NCBI GenBank assembly: GCA_003555285.1
Contig: PWGH01000132.1
Location: 1 to 5,958 of the forward strand
DNA: 5,958 nucleotides
Source: Thioalkalivibrio sp.
Lineage (GTDB): Bacteria > Pseudomonadota > Gammaproteobacteria > Ectothiorhodospirales > Ectothiorhodospiraceae
Direction: 5' to 3'
The notes under the pieces were generated by a model. It was not told the DNA's origin. It searched no databases and saw only the letters and a program-made list of their open reading frames with translations. Positions 1 to 5,803 of the stretch are shown one piece after another (the first letter of the stretch is position 1; the number at the start of each line of letters is the position of its first letter). The translations under genes and the position numbers were made by a program.

Positions 1-1
1 C

Positions 2-508
2 CTCGAGGACAACACCTATCGGGAGATCATCATGACCCGGGTCACGATCCCGGTGGGTGAGGACATCGGCTTCCTGCCCGGCACCGAAGAGGAGAAGATG
101 ACTCCATGGATGGGCGCGCTGATGGACAACCTGGAGGTCCTGACCAAGTCCGACGTCGCCGGCGACTGGGGCCGGGCGGCGACCAATGACGTGGTCCAGA
201 GCCGGATCAAGATCCGCGCGCTGAACTTCATGCGCGGGCGCACCTTCCTGAATCGCTTCATCATCCTGGACGAGGCGCAGAACCTGACCAGCAAGCAGAT
301 GAAGACGTTGATCACCCGGGCCGGGCCGGGATCGAAGGTCGTGGCGCTGGGCAACATTGCCCAGATCGACACCCCCTACCTGACCGAAACCAGCTCCGGG
401 CTGACCTTCGTGGTCGATCGCTTTCGCAACTGGCCTCACTCCGGGCACATCACCTTGACACGCGGCGAGCGCTCGCGCCTTGCGGATTACGCATCGACCC
501 ACCTTTGA
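2..508 (+). CDS. PhoH-family ATPase, C-terminal part (gene begins before the window)
   Basis: This is the 3' part of a PhoH-family P-loop ATPase. The frame is open from the first bases of the window (reading LEDNTYREII before the first internal Met at 32), so the ATG at 32 is internal and the true start lies upstream. The Walker A loop is not in the window. Visible are the conserved TRVTIPVGEDIGFLPGT block just after the window edge, Walker B FIILDEAQN (about 257-283), the sensor-like GNIAQID segment, and the C-terminal arginine-containing GERSRLADYAS motif. The VGEDIGFLPGTEEEK and NFMRGRTFLN stretches are those I associate with the long bacterial form that has an N-terminal PIN nuclease domain, so the missing part is probably a PIN domain (inference). 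Related PIN-PhoH proteins have been linked to ATP-dependent RNA unwinding and cleavage; the role here is unknown. It ends at a TGA, facing the folE2 end. Confidence 0.93.
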   Translation, partial: LEDNTYREIIMTRVTIPVGEDIGFLPGTEEEKMTPWMGALMDNLEVLTKSDVAGDWGRAATNDVVQSRIKIRALNFMRGRTFLNRFIILDEAQNLTSKQMKTLITRAGPGSKVVALGNIAQIDTPYLTETSSGLTFVVDRFRNWPHSGHITLTRGERSRLADYASTHL

Positions 509-534
509 GGCGCAACGCGCGTAGCGCGGGGGGG

Positions 535-609
535 GTCCAGACCGGGGTAGCCCAGACCGGGGTGGTCCAGGCCGGGGTGGTCCAGGCCGGGGTGGTCCAG
601 GCCGGGGTG
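535..609. repeat. 15-bp tandem repeat, five units, in the phoH-folE2 convergent junction
   Basis: Five head-to-tail 15-bp units start at 535, 550, 565, 580 and 595. The consensus is GTCCAGGCCGGGGTG. Units 3 to 5 are identical; units 1 and 2 carry a few substitutions (GTCCAGACCGGGGTA and GCCCAGACCGGGGTG). More degenerate units continue to the right (610 to about 654) into the 3' end of folE2. The array fills most of the gap between two converging genes. Because the unit is a multiple of three, it creates long shadow reading frames on both strands, but nothing suggests it is translated as part of a gene. It is a minisatellite-type tract of unknown function, too short and without spacers to be a CRISPR array. 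Confidence 0.92.
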
Positions 610-612
610 GTC

Positions 613-1470
613 TCAGATCGGCCTGGTCTGGATCGGGGGCGTCTGGATCGGAACGCGTTGGGCACCCGGGGTGCCTCGCACCAGGGCGTAGGCCGAGTGG
701 TTGTGGATGGATTCGAAGTTCTCGGCCACGACCTCGAAGCGGCGGATGCGCGGCTCAGCGCTCAGGCTGGCCGCGACGTCACGAACCATGTCCTCGACAA
801 ACTTCGGGTTGTCGTAGGCGCGTTCAGTGACCACCTTCTCGTCGGGGCGCTTGAGCAGCCCGAAGAGTTCGCTGGAGGCCTGCGCCTCGACCCGATCGAT
901 GATGTCGCGCACATGCAGCGAGGTGTCCGCCAGCACCGCCCGCACGGTGACGTGCGAGCGCTGGTTGTGGGCCCCGTATTCGGAGATCTCCTTCGAGCAG
1001 GGGCACAGGCTGGTTACCGGCACGACGATGCTCACCAGGATCTGCACCACGCCATTCTCGATCTGTCCCTCCAGGCTCAGGTCGTAATCGAGCAGACTGG
1101 CGACGCCGGAAATCGGCGCATGTTTGTTCACGAAGAAGGGCATGCGGCTGCGAATGTAGGCCTCCTTGGCCTCCAGGCGCTCCGCCGTGAGCGTGAGTAA
1201 CTCTTCGAAGCGGGCGATCGAGAGTTCATGCACCTGCTCGTTCAGGATGGCGACGAAGCGGGACATGTGCGTGCCCTTCTTGTCCGCGGGCAGGCTGACG
1301 GCCATCTCGAAGTGCGCGACGGTCGGTTGGGCCGTCGCCTCCCGGTCGCGGAACAGCAGGGGATGGCGGATCGAGCGGATCCCGACTTCGTGGATTGGAA
1401 TGCTGCGGGTGTCGGCCAGTCCCTGGACGTCGACCATCAAGGCGGGCATCTTCTGGGGCATCGAGTTCAT
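613..1470 (-). CDS. folE2: GTP cyclohydrolase FolE2 (type IB)
   Basis: FolE2 converts GTP to 7,8-dihydroneopterin triphosphate, the precursor of folate and, through QueD, of queuosine. The type IB enzyme is unrelated in sequence to classic FolE and can use metals other than zinc. The protein is 285 residues. The family hallmarks are visible: the metal-site segment SLCPCSKEISEYGAHNQRSH with Cys156-Pro-Cys158 and His168, the internal KKGTHMSRF motif near 64-72, and the C-terminal NFESIHNHSAYA block (251-262). The start at 1470 is chosen because its ATG overlaps the queD stop as ATGA and has a strong GGAGG ribosome site 7 nt upstream (1478-1482); an open frame continues upstream but only through queD in the wrong frame. 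The last residues (VPIQTPPIQTRPI) form a repetitive tail encoded by degenerate copies of the neighbouring 15-bp repeat. FolE2 genes are often zinc-repressed in other bacteria, but no such site is visible here. Confidence 0.95.
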   Translation of the reverse strand: MNSMPQKMPALMVDVQGLADTRSIPIHEVGIRSIRHPLLFRDREATAQPTVAHFEMAVSLPADKKGTHMSRFVAILNEQVHELSIARFEELLTLTAERLEAKEAYIRSRMPFFVNKHAPISGVASLLDYDLSLEGQIENGVVQILVSIVVPVTSLCPCSKEISEYGAHNQRSHVTVRAVLADTSLHVRDIIDRVEAQASSELFGLLKRPDEKVVTERAYDNPKFVEDMVRDVAASLSAEPRIRRFEVVAENFESIHNHSAYALVRGTPGAQRVPIQTPPIQTRPI

Positions 1471-1862
1471 GCGGCATCCTCCGGTGGCTCGGTGTAGCGC
1501 ACGCAGGCGCGTTCCGTTTCCCACAGGGTCAGTGCGCTCACGCGCAGCCCCGGTTGATTGATCTGCCGAGCCAGTTCCCGAAAGAACCACTGGGCGATGT
1601 TCTCCGCGGTGGGATTGATGCGGTCGAAGGGCTCGACCTCGTTCAGGTACCGATGATCCAGGCGCCCGGCGATCTCCCGGGTCAGGCCCTTGACCACCTT
1701 GAAGTCGACCGCCATGCCAAGGTCATCCAGGTTCCGGGATTCCACTTCCGCCTCGACCTTCCAGTTATGGCCGTGCAGGTTCGCGCACTGGCCCGGGTAG
1801 CCGCGCAGGGTGTGGGCCGATGCAAAGTCGGTCAGGACCCGGAGGGTGTACGTAGCGGCCAT
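1467..1862 (-). CDS. queD: 6-carboxy-5,6,7,8-tetrahydropterin synthase (QueD, PTPS family)
   Basis: This is a 131-residue protein of the 6-pyruvoyl-tetrahydropterin synthase/QueD family. QueD turns dihydroneopterin triphosphate into 6-carboxytetrahydropterin, the first committed step of queuosine (7-deazaguanine tRNA base) synthesis. Zinc ligands are expected at His17 (FASAH) and His30 and His32 (LHGHNW). The catalytic Cys26 is present in the CANLHGHN context, as are the Asp69-His70 pair (RLDHRYLN) and the late Glu in LWETERA (residues 113-119). The length is normal for QueD. The start at 1862 lies only 2 bp after the dxs stop, with an AGGA ribosome site at 1869-1872 inside the end of dxs. 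The gene overlaps folE2 by 4 bp, which fits its substrate being the FolE2 product. No queC, queE or queF is in the window, so QueD rather than another PTPS-family activity is inferred from motifs and from the folE2 pairing. Confidence 0.88.
   Translation of the reverse strand: MAATYTLRVLTDFASAHTLRGYPGQCANLHGHNWKVEAEVESRNLDDLGMAVDFKVVKGLTREIAGRLDHRYLNEVEPFDRINPTAENIAQWFFRELARQINQPGLRVSALTLWETERACVRYTEPPEDAA
1469..1482 (-). promoter_or_regulatory. Ribosome binding site deciding the folE2 start
   Basis: On the minus strand GGAGG (complement of 1478-1482) sits 7 nt before the folE2 ATG at 1470, inside the last codons of queD. The start and stop codons interlock as ATGA (1467-1470). This combination supports reinitiation or translational coupling between queD and folE2, and fixes the folE2 start. 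Confidence 0.8.
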
Positions 1863-1864
1863 GC

Positions 1865-3811
1865 CTATTCCTGGCGTCCCGTCGAAATCGGCTCGGAGGA
1901 TACTGTCCCGCCCGTATCGGTGCAATCTACCGGATCGGTCGCGCGGCGAATGGCCGCCAGGATGCCGAGCCGGTCGAGGCCGTGCTCGGCCAGCAGCTGC
2001 TCGCGCGACGCATGCTGGGTGAAGTGGTCGGGCAGGCCCAGCGTCAGGCACGGCAACGGCTGTCCGGTGGCGGCCAGCCATTCCAGGACCGCGCTGCCCG
2101 CGCCACCGGCGACGACCTGGTCCTCGACGGTCACGAAGCGGCCATGGGTGCGCGCCAGTTCGCTCAGCAGCTCGGTATCCAGGGGCTTGATGAAACGCAT
2201 GTTCACCACTGTGGCATCCAGCGCGTCGCCCACCTCCAGCGCGGCCTCCAGCAGCGTGCCGAAGCACAGCAGGGCGATGCCGTGGCCGGTGCGTGCGATC
2301 TGCGCCTTGCCGATCGGCAGGGTCTGGAGGTCGTCCCCCGGTAACGGACCGGAACCGCCGCCGCGGGGATAGCGGACGGCCGCCGGCCCCGGGTGCGCAA
2401 AGCCGGTGCTGAGCATCTGCCGGCACTCGGATTCGTTGGCCGGTGCCATCAGCACCAGGTTCGGGATCGCGCGCAGCAGGCTGATATCGAAGGTGCCGGC
2501 ATGAGTCGGGCCGTCGGGTCCGACGAGGCCGGCGCGGTCGATCGCGAACAGCACCGGCAGGTTCTGCAGCGCGACGTCGTGGATGACCTGATCCATCGCG
2601 CGCTGCAGGAAGGTCGAATAAATCGCAACCACCGGGTGCATGCCCTCGCAGGCCATGCCGGCGGCCAGCGTCACCGCGTGCTGTTCGGCGATGCCGACAT
2701 CGAAGTAGCGTTCCGGGAATTCCTCCGAGAAGCGCACCAGCCCCGAGCCTTCGCGCATCGCCGGCGTGATCGCCAGCAACCGCTCGTCGGCGCGCGCCTG
2801 ATCGCATAACCAAGTCCCGAAGACGTCGGTGTAGGTCATCGGCTTGCTCTTGGAGCCGGCGGTGATGCCGGCCTCCGGGCTGAACTGGCCGACTCCGTGG
2901 TAGCGGCAGGGGTCGTCCTCGGCCGGGGCATAGCCGTGGCCCTTGCGCGTCACGATGTGCAGCATCCGGGGCCCCTTCATCCCGCGCAGGTTCGCGAGCA
3001 TGGTCACCAGGCCGTCGACGTCGTGTCCGTCGACCGGGCCGAAATAGCGAAACCCCAGTTCCTCGAACAGGGTACCCGGGGTGATCATGCCCTTCATGTG
3101 TTCCTCCGCACGCTGGGCGAAGGCTTTCACCGGGGGCATGTATTCGAGCACCTTCTTCGACCCCTCGCGCACGGTGGAGTACAGCCGCCCCGACAGCAGT
3201 CGCGCCAGGTACTGGCTCAGTGCGCCGACATTCGGCGAAATCGACATCTCGTTGTCGTTCAGGATCACCAGCAGGTCGCAGTCCAGGTCGCCCACGTGGT
3301 TCAGCGCCTCGAAGGCCATGCCGGCGGTCATCGCGCCGTCGCCGATCACCGCGATGTGCCGGTTGCTGCGACCGGCATGGGCGGCCGCCAGCGCCATTCC
3401 GGCGGCCGCGCTGATCGAGGTGCTCGAGTGGCCGGTGCCGAAGGCGTCGTATTCGCTTTCGTCCCGCTTCGGAAAGCCGGCGAGCCCGCGACGCTGGCGC
3501 AGCGTGGCCATCGCGGCCTTGCGCCCGGTCAGGATCTTGTGCACGTAGGCCTGATGGCCGACGTCCCAGACGATGCGATCCCGCGGCGTGTCGAAGACAT
3601 AATGCAGCGCCACGGCGAGTTCGACGGTGCCGAGATTCGCGGCCAGATGCCCGCCGGTCCGGGCGACCGTCGCAATCAGAAACTCCCGGAGCTCTTCGGC
3701 GATCCGGCCCAGGTCCTGAGCCTTGCACTGGCGCAGATCGGCCGGCCACTCGATGGTATCGAGCAGTGGGGTGAGTGTGTCCACAGGGCCTTCTAGCGGA
3801 ATGGCCTTCAT
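1865..3811 (-). CDS. dxs: 1-deoxy-D-xylulose-5-phosphate synthase (DXS)
   Basis: DXS is the thiamine-diphosphate enzyme that condenses pyruvate with glyceraldehyde 3-phosphate to 1-deoxy-D-xylulose 5-phosphate, the entry step of the methylerythritol phosphate isoprenoid pathway; the product also feeds thiamine and pyridoxal synthesis. The protein is 648 residues, against 620 in E. coli. Visible motifs in order are GGHLAANLG with catalytic His55; VGHQAY; the thiamine-diphosphate/Mg motif from GDG (157-159) to NDN (185-187); GIAEQHAV with catalytic Glu376; DGPTHAG with His437; YPRG with Arg483; and the transketolase C-terminal domain from about 505. Extra length lies mostly in a 25-30 residue polar tail after the conserved end (from about 622). 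The ATG at 3811 gives the usual distance to the His55 motif. A GGGA element about 11 nt upstream is the only Shine-Dalgarno candidate. It sits between ispA and queD, consistent with one operon. Confidence 0.97.
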   Translation of the reverse strand: MKAIPLEGPVDTLTPLLDTIEWPADLRQCKAQDLGRIAEELREFLIATVARTGGHLAANLGTVELAVALHYVFDTPRDRIVWDVGHQAYVHKILTGRKAAMATLRQRRGLAGFPKRDESEYDAFGTGHSSTSISAAAGMALAAAHAGRSNRHIAVIGDGAMTAGMAFEALNHVGDLDCDLLVILNDNEMSISPNVGALSQYLARLLSGRLYSTVREGSKKVLEYMPPVKAFAQRAEEHMKGMITPGTLFEELGFRYFGPVDGHDVDGLVTMLANLRGMKGPRMLHIVTRKGHGYAPAEDDPCRYHGVGQFSPEAGITAGSKSKPMTYTDVFGTWLCDQARADERLLAITPAMREGSGLVRFSEEFPERYFDVGIAEQHAVTLAAGMACEGMHPVVAIYSTFLQRAMDQVIHDVALQNLPVLFAIDRAGLVGPDGPTHAGTFDISLLRAIPNLVLMAPANESECRQMLSTGFAHPGPAAVRYPRGGGSGPLPGDDLQTLPIGKAQIARTGHGIALLCFGTLLEAALEVGDALDATVVNMRFIKPLDTELLSELARTHGRFVTVEDQVVAGGAGSAVLEWLAATGQPLPCLTLGLPDHFTQHASREQLLAEHGLDRLGILAAIRRATDPVDCTDTGGTVSSEPISTGRQE

Positions 3812-3840
3812 GGTTGTTGATTTCCCAGCGGTTGTTGATT
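3812..3840 (-). repeat. Paired 11-bp direct repeats immediately upstream of dxs
   Basis: On the minus strand the 11-mer AATCAACAACC occurs twice, at 3840-3830 and 3822-3812, start-to-start 18 bp. The second copy abuts the dxs ATG and a GGGA Shine-Dalgarno candidate lies between the copies. The repeat therefore covers the translation initiation region. It might be a binding site for a protein or for Hfq (A-rich triplets), or merely a chance duplication. I see it directly; any function is inference. Confidence 0.75.
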
Positions 3841-3959
3841 CGACGAGGGCGGTGCGCAGGTGCCGTGCGTCGAGATGAGGCTCGGAAGGCCGCGTTTTGC
3901 CTGTAGCCGGCTGCCTGCGCAGCCACGACGGCCACTTTGTGCCATCGGTCCACCCCAGG
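3841..3959. other. Remainder of the ispA-dxs intergenic region, with a small hairpin
   Basis: With the repeats above, this makes a 148-bp gap, the only sizeable gap inside the five-gene cluster. It contains a perfect 6-bp stem with a CTGC tetraloop (GGCTGC at 3909-3914 and GCAGCC at 3919-3924). There is no T-run after it in the direction of transcription, so it is not a convincing intrinsic terminator. I found no good sigma70 promoter for dxs, although one could be hidden here. An open frame runs across the gap on the minus strand, but it has no coding-like features. Confidence 0.5.
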
Positions 3960-4838
3960 TCAATGCAGCCGCTCTACGATGTAACGACCGAGAAAGCGAA
4001 GCAAATCGGCCTCCGATCCAAGGGGTTGCAGGCGTTCCAACGCCTCGTCCACCAGGTCCAGCGCCCGCTGCCGCGAGGCGTCGAGGCCCAGCAGGGCTGG
4101 AAAGGTCGCCTTCTGCAGCAATTGATCGGCCCCGCAGGCCTTGCCCAGTATGGCCGGATCCCCCTCGACGTCGAGCACGTCGTCGCGGATCTGGAAGGCC
4201 AGGCCGATGCAATCGGCATAGGCCGCCAGCCGTTCATGGGTGGCGGCATCGACCTGCGCCGCGCGCGCGGGCAGCAGCACCGAGGCCCGGATCAGCGCGC
4301 CGGTTTTCAGTCGGTGCATGGTTTCGAGTTCCTCGAGCGTCAGCGCCTTGCCTTCGGCCGCCAGATCCATCGCCTGGCCGCCGGCCATGCCGCGCAGGCC
4401 GGCGGCCTCGGCCAGGTCACGGATCAGGCCGAGGCGGGTCTCGGCATCCAGGGGTGTGCCCGGATCGACCAAGGTGGCGAAGGCCAGGGCCTGCAGGGCG
4501 TCTCCTGCCAGAATCGCTCGGGCCTCCCCGTAGGCCTTGTGGCAGGTGGGCTTGCCCCGGCGCAGGTCATCGTCGTCCATCGCCGGCAGGTCGTCGTGAA
4601 TCAGCGAGTAGACGTGAATCATTTCCAGCGCTGCCGCGATCGGATCCAGGGCCGCGTCGGGGGCGGCCACGGCCTCGCCGGTGGCATACACCAGCAGCGG
4701 GCGCAAACGCTTGCCGCCATTCAATGTGGAATAGCGCATGGCCGCCATCAATTCAGGGACCGGGTTGCGTTCGGGAGCCATGATCCGATCGAGAAACGCC
4801 TCGATCCGGATCTGGTAGGCTTCGATCTGTCGCTTCAC
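3960..4838 (-). CDS. ispA: Farnesyl diphosphate synthase (IspA, (2E,6E)-FPP synthase)
   Basis: This trans-prenyltransferase adds two isopentenyl units to dimethylallyl diphosphate, giving farnesyl diphosphate for ubiquinone side chains and undecaprenyl phosphate. The protein is 292 residues, a normal length for the family. Visible are GGKRLRP (41-47), the first aspartate-rich motif DDLPAMD (82-88) with the two-residue insertion of bacterial FPP synthases, Lys178-Thr179, and the second motif DDVLD (219-223) followed by LGK and the KATFPALLG segment. Tyr77, five residues before the first motif, is the aromatic chain-length residue found in FPP rather than GGPP synthases; the local [14 protein letters not shown] pattern matches E. 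coli IspA. The start codon is GTG at 4838: an in-frame TAG at 4847-4845 rules out anything further upstream and the next Met is at residue 20. It begins 9 bp after the xseB stop, without an obvious Shine-Dalgarno, which suggests translational coupling. Confidence 0.95.
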   Translation of the reverse strand: MKRQIEAYQIRIEAFLDRIMAPERNPVPELMAAMRYSTLNGGKRLRPLLVYATGEAVAAPDAALDPIAAALEMIHVYSLIHDDLPAMDDDDLRRGKPTCHKAYGEARAILAGDALQALAFATLVDPGTPLDAETRLGLIRDLAEAAGLRGMAGGQAMDLAAEGKALTLEELETMHRLKTGALIRASVLLPARAAQVDAATHERLAAYADCIGLAFQIRDDVLDVEGDPAILGKACGADQLLQKATFPALLGLDASRQRALDLVDEALERLQPLGSEADLLRFLGRYIVERLH

Positions 4839-4847
4839 GGGTGCCTA

Positions 4848-5144
4848 TCAGAACGGAACATCGTCATCCGCTGTTTCGGTTCTATTGGGGCCGTCGGGAC
4901 CTTCCGGTGGCGCGGCGAGGGGCGCCGAGGCCTCCACCAAGCGCTCGATGCGCTGTTGGGCCTCGTCGAGGGCGCTCTGGCAGGCGCGAATCAGTTCCAT
5001 GCCGCGCTGGTATTCCTGCAGCGATTCCTCCAGAGGCAGATCGCCGGCCTCCATGCGGGCGACCAGGTCCTCTAGGGTGTCCATGGCGGCCTCGAAGCCG
5101 GCCGGCGATTCAGCCGGTGATTCAGGGGGGGGAGTCTTTGGCAT
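4848..5144 (-). CDS. xseB: Exodeoxyribonuclease VII small subunit
   Basis: XseB is the small helical subunit that binds XseA in several copies to make exonuclease VII, which degrades single-stranded DNA from both ends and acts in repair. The protein is 98 residues, somewhat longer than the usual 70-85. The family core runs from about residue 17 to 70: FEAAMDTLEDLVARMEAGDLPLEESLQEYQRG and then RACQSALDEAQQRIERL (shown here in overlapping parts), with the diagnostic LESGxLPLEExL-type motif as MEAGDLPLEESL. It is flanked by a Pro/Ser-rich N-terminus (MPKTPPPESPAESP) and an acidic C-terminal tail ending DDDVPF. The ATG at 5144 is the only plausible start: the frame is open upstream to 5237 but that part looks non-coding. 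The ribosome site is poor. It is the first gene of the xseB-ispA-dxs cluster, an order common in Gammaproteobacteria. xseA is not in the window. Confidence 0.93.
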   Translation of the reverse strand: MPKTPPPESPAESPAGFEAAMDTLEDLVARMEAGDLPLEESLQEYQRGMELIRACQSALDEAQQRIERLVEASAPLAAPPEGPDGPNRTETADDDVPF

Positions 5145-5230
5145 GATCCGGGACGGCGTGGGGAGAGTGCAGAAGGTACCGAATCCGGCGCCATCTGGAA
5201 AGGCATGCGATCGCAGGCATCGGGGCATGG
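5145..5230. other. Leader or promoter region upstream of xseB
   Basis: These 86 bp between the operator region and xseB should contain the xseB leader and perhaps its promoter on the minus strand. I see no convincing -35/-10 pair. A 10-bp palindrome TGCGATCGCA (5206-5215) is present but has no clear role. An open frame continues through the region on the minus strand without coding character. Confidence 0.4.
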
Positions 5231-5259
5231 TTGACATTGGTTTAGACCGAGTCTAAAGT
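5231..5259 (+). promoter_or_regulatory. Promoter 1 of the rubrerythrin-like gene, sigma70 type
   Basis: A perfect -35 hexamer TTGACA (5231-5236) is followed after 17 bp by TAAAGT (5254-5259), which matches the -10 consensus at four of six positions. Transcription would start near 5266, giving a leader of roughly 90 nt before the ATG at 5359. Palindrome 1 fills the spacer and covers most of the -10 element, the classic position for a repressor. Confidence 0.65.
5241..5257. promoter_or_regulatory. Operator 1, 17-bp perfect palindrome TTTAGAC-CGA-GTCTAAA
   Basis: Two 7-bp arms are perfect inverted repeats around a 3-bp centre. Identity with operator 2 extends to GG on the left and GT on the right, leaving only the centre different. 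The site lies between the -35 and -10 of promoter 1 and overlaps the -10. It can also be read as a 7-1-7 inverted repeat like those bound by Fur-family proteins such as PerR, which is known to control rubrerythrin genes elsewhere; an Rrf2-type regulator is another possibility. The regulator is not encoded in the window. Confidence 0.85.
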
Positions 5260-5260
5260 T

Positions 5261-5288
5261 TTGCAACGGTTTAGACGCAGTCTAAAGT
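5261..5288 (+). promoter_or_regulatory. Possible promoter 2 of the rubrerythrin-like gene
   Basis: TTGCAA (5261-5266) and TAAAGT (5283-5288) are separated by 16 bp and enclose palindrome 2 in the same arrangement as promoter 1. The -35 match is weaker, so this may be an active second promoter, a decayed copy, or simply a downstream operator for promoter 1. Confidence 0.4.
5270..5286. promoter_or_regulatory. Operator 2, 17-bp perfect palindrome TTTAGAC-GCA-GTCTAAA
   Basis: This has the same perfect 7-bp arms as operator 1 with a different 3-bp centre, placed exactly 29 bp downstream. It would lie just after the predicted start of promoter 1 and inside possible promoter 2. Two sites at this spacing could be filled independently or bind two dimers cooperatively. 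Confidence 0.85.
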
Positions 5289-5344
5289 CCGTGTCTGCAG
5301 GACGCAGAACGTGTAACCCACGGAAACGCAAAGCAATCCAGCAC

Positions 5345-5351
5345 AGAGGAG
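5345..5351 (+). promoter_or_regulatory. Strong ribosome binding site of the rubrerythrin-like gene
   Basis: AGAGGAG ends 7 nt before the ATG at 5359. It is the best Shine-Dalgarno match in the window together with that of folE2, suggesting efficient translation once the promoter is open. Confidence 0.85.
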
Positions 5352-5358
5352 AACCACG

Positions 5359-5778
5359 ATGGAACTCAAGGGCAGCAAGACCGAAGAAAACCTGAAGGAA
5401 GCCTTCGCCGGCGAATCGCAGGCGAACCGACGCTACCTGTATTTCGCATCGAAGGCGGATGTCGAAGGCTACAACGACGTGGCCTCGGTGTTTCGTTCCA
5501 CCGCCGAAGGGGAGACCGGCCATGCGCACGGTCACCTCGAATACCTCGAATCCTGCGGGGACCCGGCCACCGGTCTGCCCTTCGGTGCGACCGAGGCCAA
5601 CCTGAAGACCGCCATTGCGGGCGAAACCCACGAGTACACCGACATGTACCCAGGAATGGCCAAATCCGCGCGTGACGAAGGCTTCGACGAAGTGGCCGAC
5701 TGGTTCGAAACCCTGGCCAAGGCGGAGCGTTCCCACGCCAACCGCTTCCAGAAGGCTCTGGATTCCCTGGACGCCTGA
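5359..5778 (+). CDS. Rubrerythrin-family diiron protein without a rubredoxin domain
   Basis: Rubrerythrins are four-helix diiron proteins that reduce hydrogen peroxide in the cytoplasm, mostly in anaerobes and microaerobes. This protein has 139 residues and consists of the ferritin-like domain only. The full set of diiron ligands appears present: Glu19 (AGES), Glu52 and His55 (GETGHAHGH), Glu89 and Glu92 (AGETHEYT), and Glu123 with His126 ([10 protein letters not shown]). Classical rubrerythrin carries a C-terminal rubredoxin with two CxxC pairs; here the chain ends right after the fourth helix (KALDSLDA) and has only one cysteine (Cys66). An outside electron donor such as a separate rubredoxin would be needed (inference). 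The start is fixed by a strong ribosome site. The gene is divergent from xseB and has its own promoter with two palindromic operators, which points to tight redox, peroxide or iron control. Peroxidase activity is inferred from the family. Confidence 0.93.
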   Translation: MELKGSKTEENLKEAFAGESQANRRYLYFASKADVEGYNDVASVFRSTAEGETGHAHGHLEYLESCGDPATGLPFGATEANLKTAIAGETHEYTDMYPGMAKSARDEGFDEVADWFETLAKAERSHANRFQKALDSLDA

Positions 5779-5803
5779 GCCCGATCGACCTGATCCCCGA
5801 TCG

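Noticed and set aside
516..528. CGCGC-GTA-GCGCG hairpin after the PhoH-family gene as a terminator
   Set aside because: A 5-bp stem with a 3-nt loop followed by a G-run, not a T-run; too weak to call.
535..609. Repeat array considered as a CRISPR array
   Set aside because: Units are 15 bp, directly adjacent, with no unique spacers and no cas genes nearby.
505..1200. A + strand frame of 231 codons through the repeat array and folE2
   Set aside because: It is antisense to folE2, which has full family motifs, and starts inside the repeat array.
3909..3924. Hairpin between ispA and dxs considered as an intrinsic terminator
   Set aside because: The stem is only 6 bp and there is no T-run in the direction of transcription.
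3926..3945. Possible sigma54 promoter (TGGCAC on the minus strand) upstream of dxs
   Set aside because: The -12 element TTGC is missing at the required distance.
1863..3953. A minus-strand frame of 828 codons that appears to join the QueD sequence to a long upstream protein
   Set aside because: Only the last 131 codons are QueD. The rest is the wrong frame of dxs, arginine- and glycine-rich with no domain sense, while the DXS frame has all catalytic motifs.
5207..5214. GCGATCGC octamer, the HIP1 motif of cyanobacteria
   Set aside because: A single copy in GC-rich DNA of gammaproteobacterial character is expected by chance.
5145..5237. Upstream extension of xseB to an ATG at 5237 or 5228
   Set aside because: The added residues do not look like the family N-terminus, and MPKTPP at 5144 is a typical XseB beginning.
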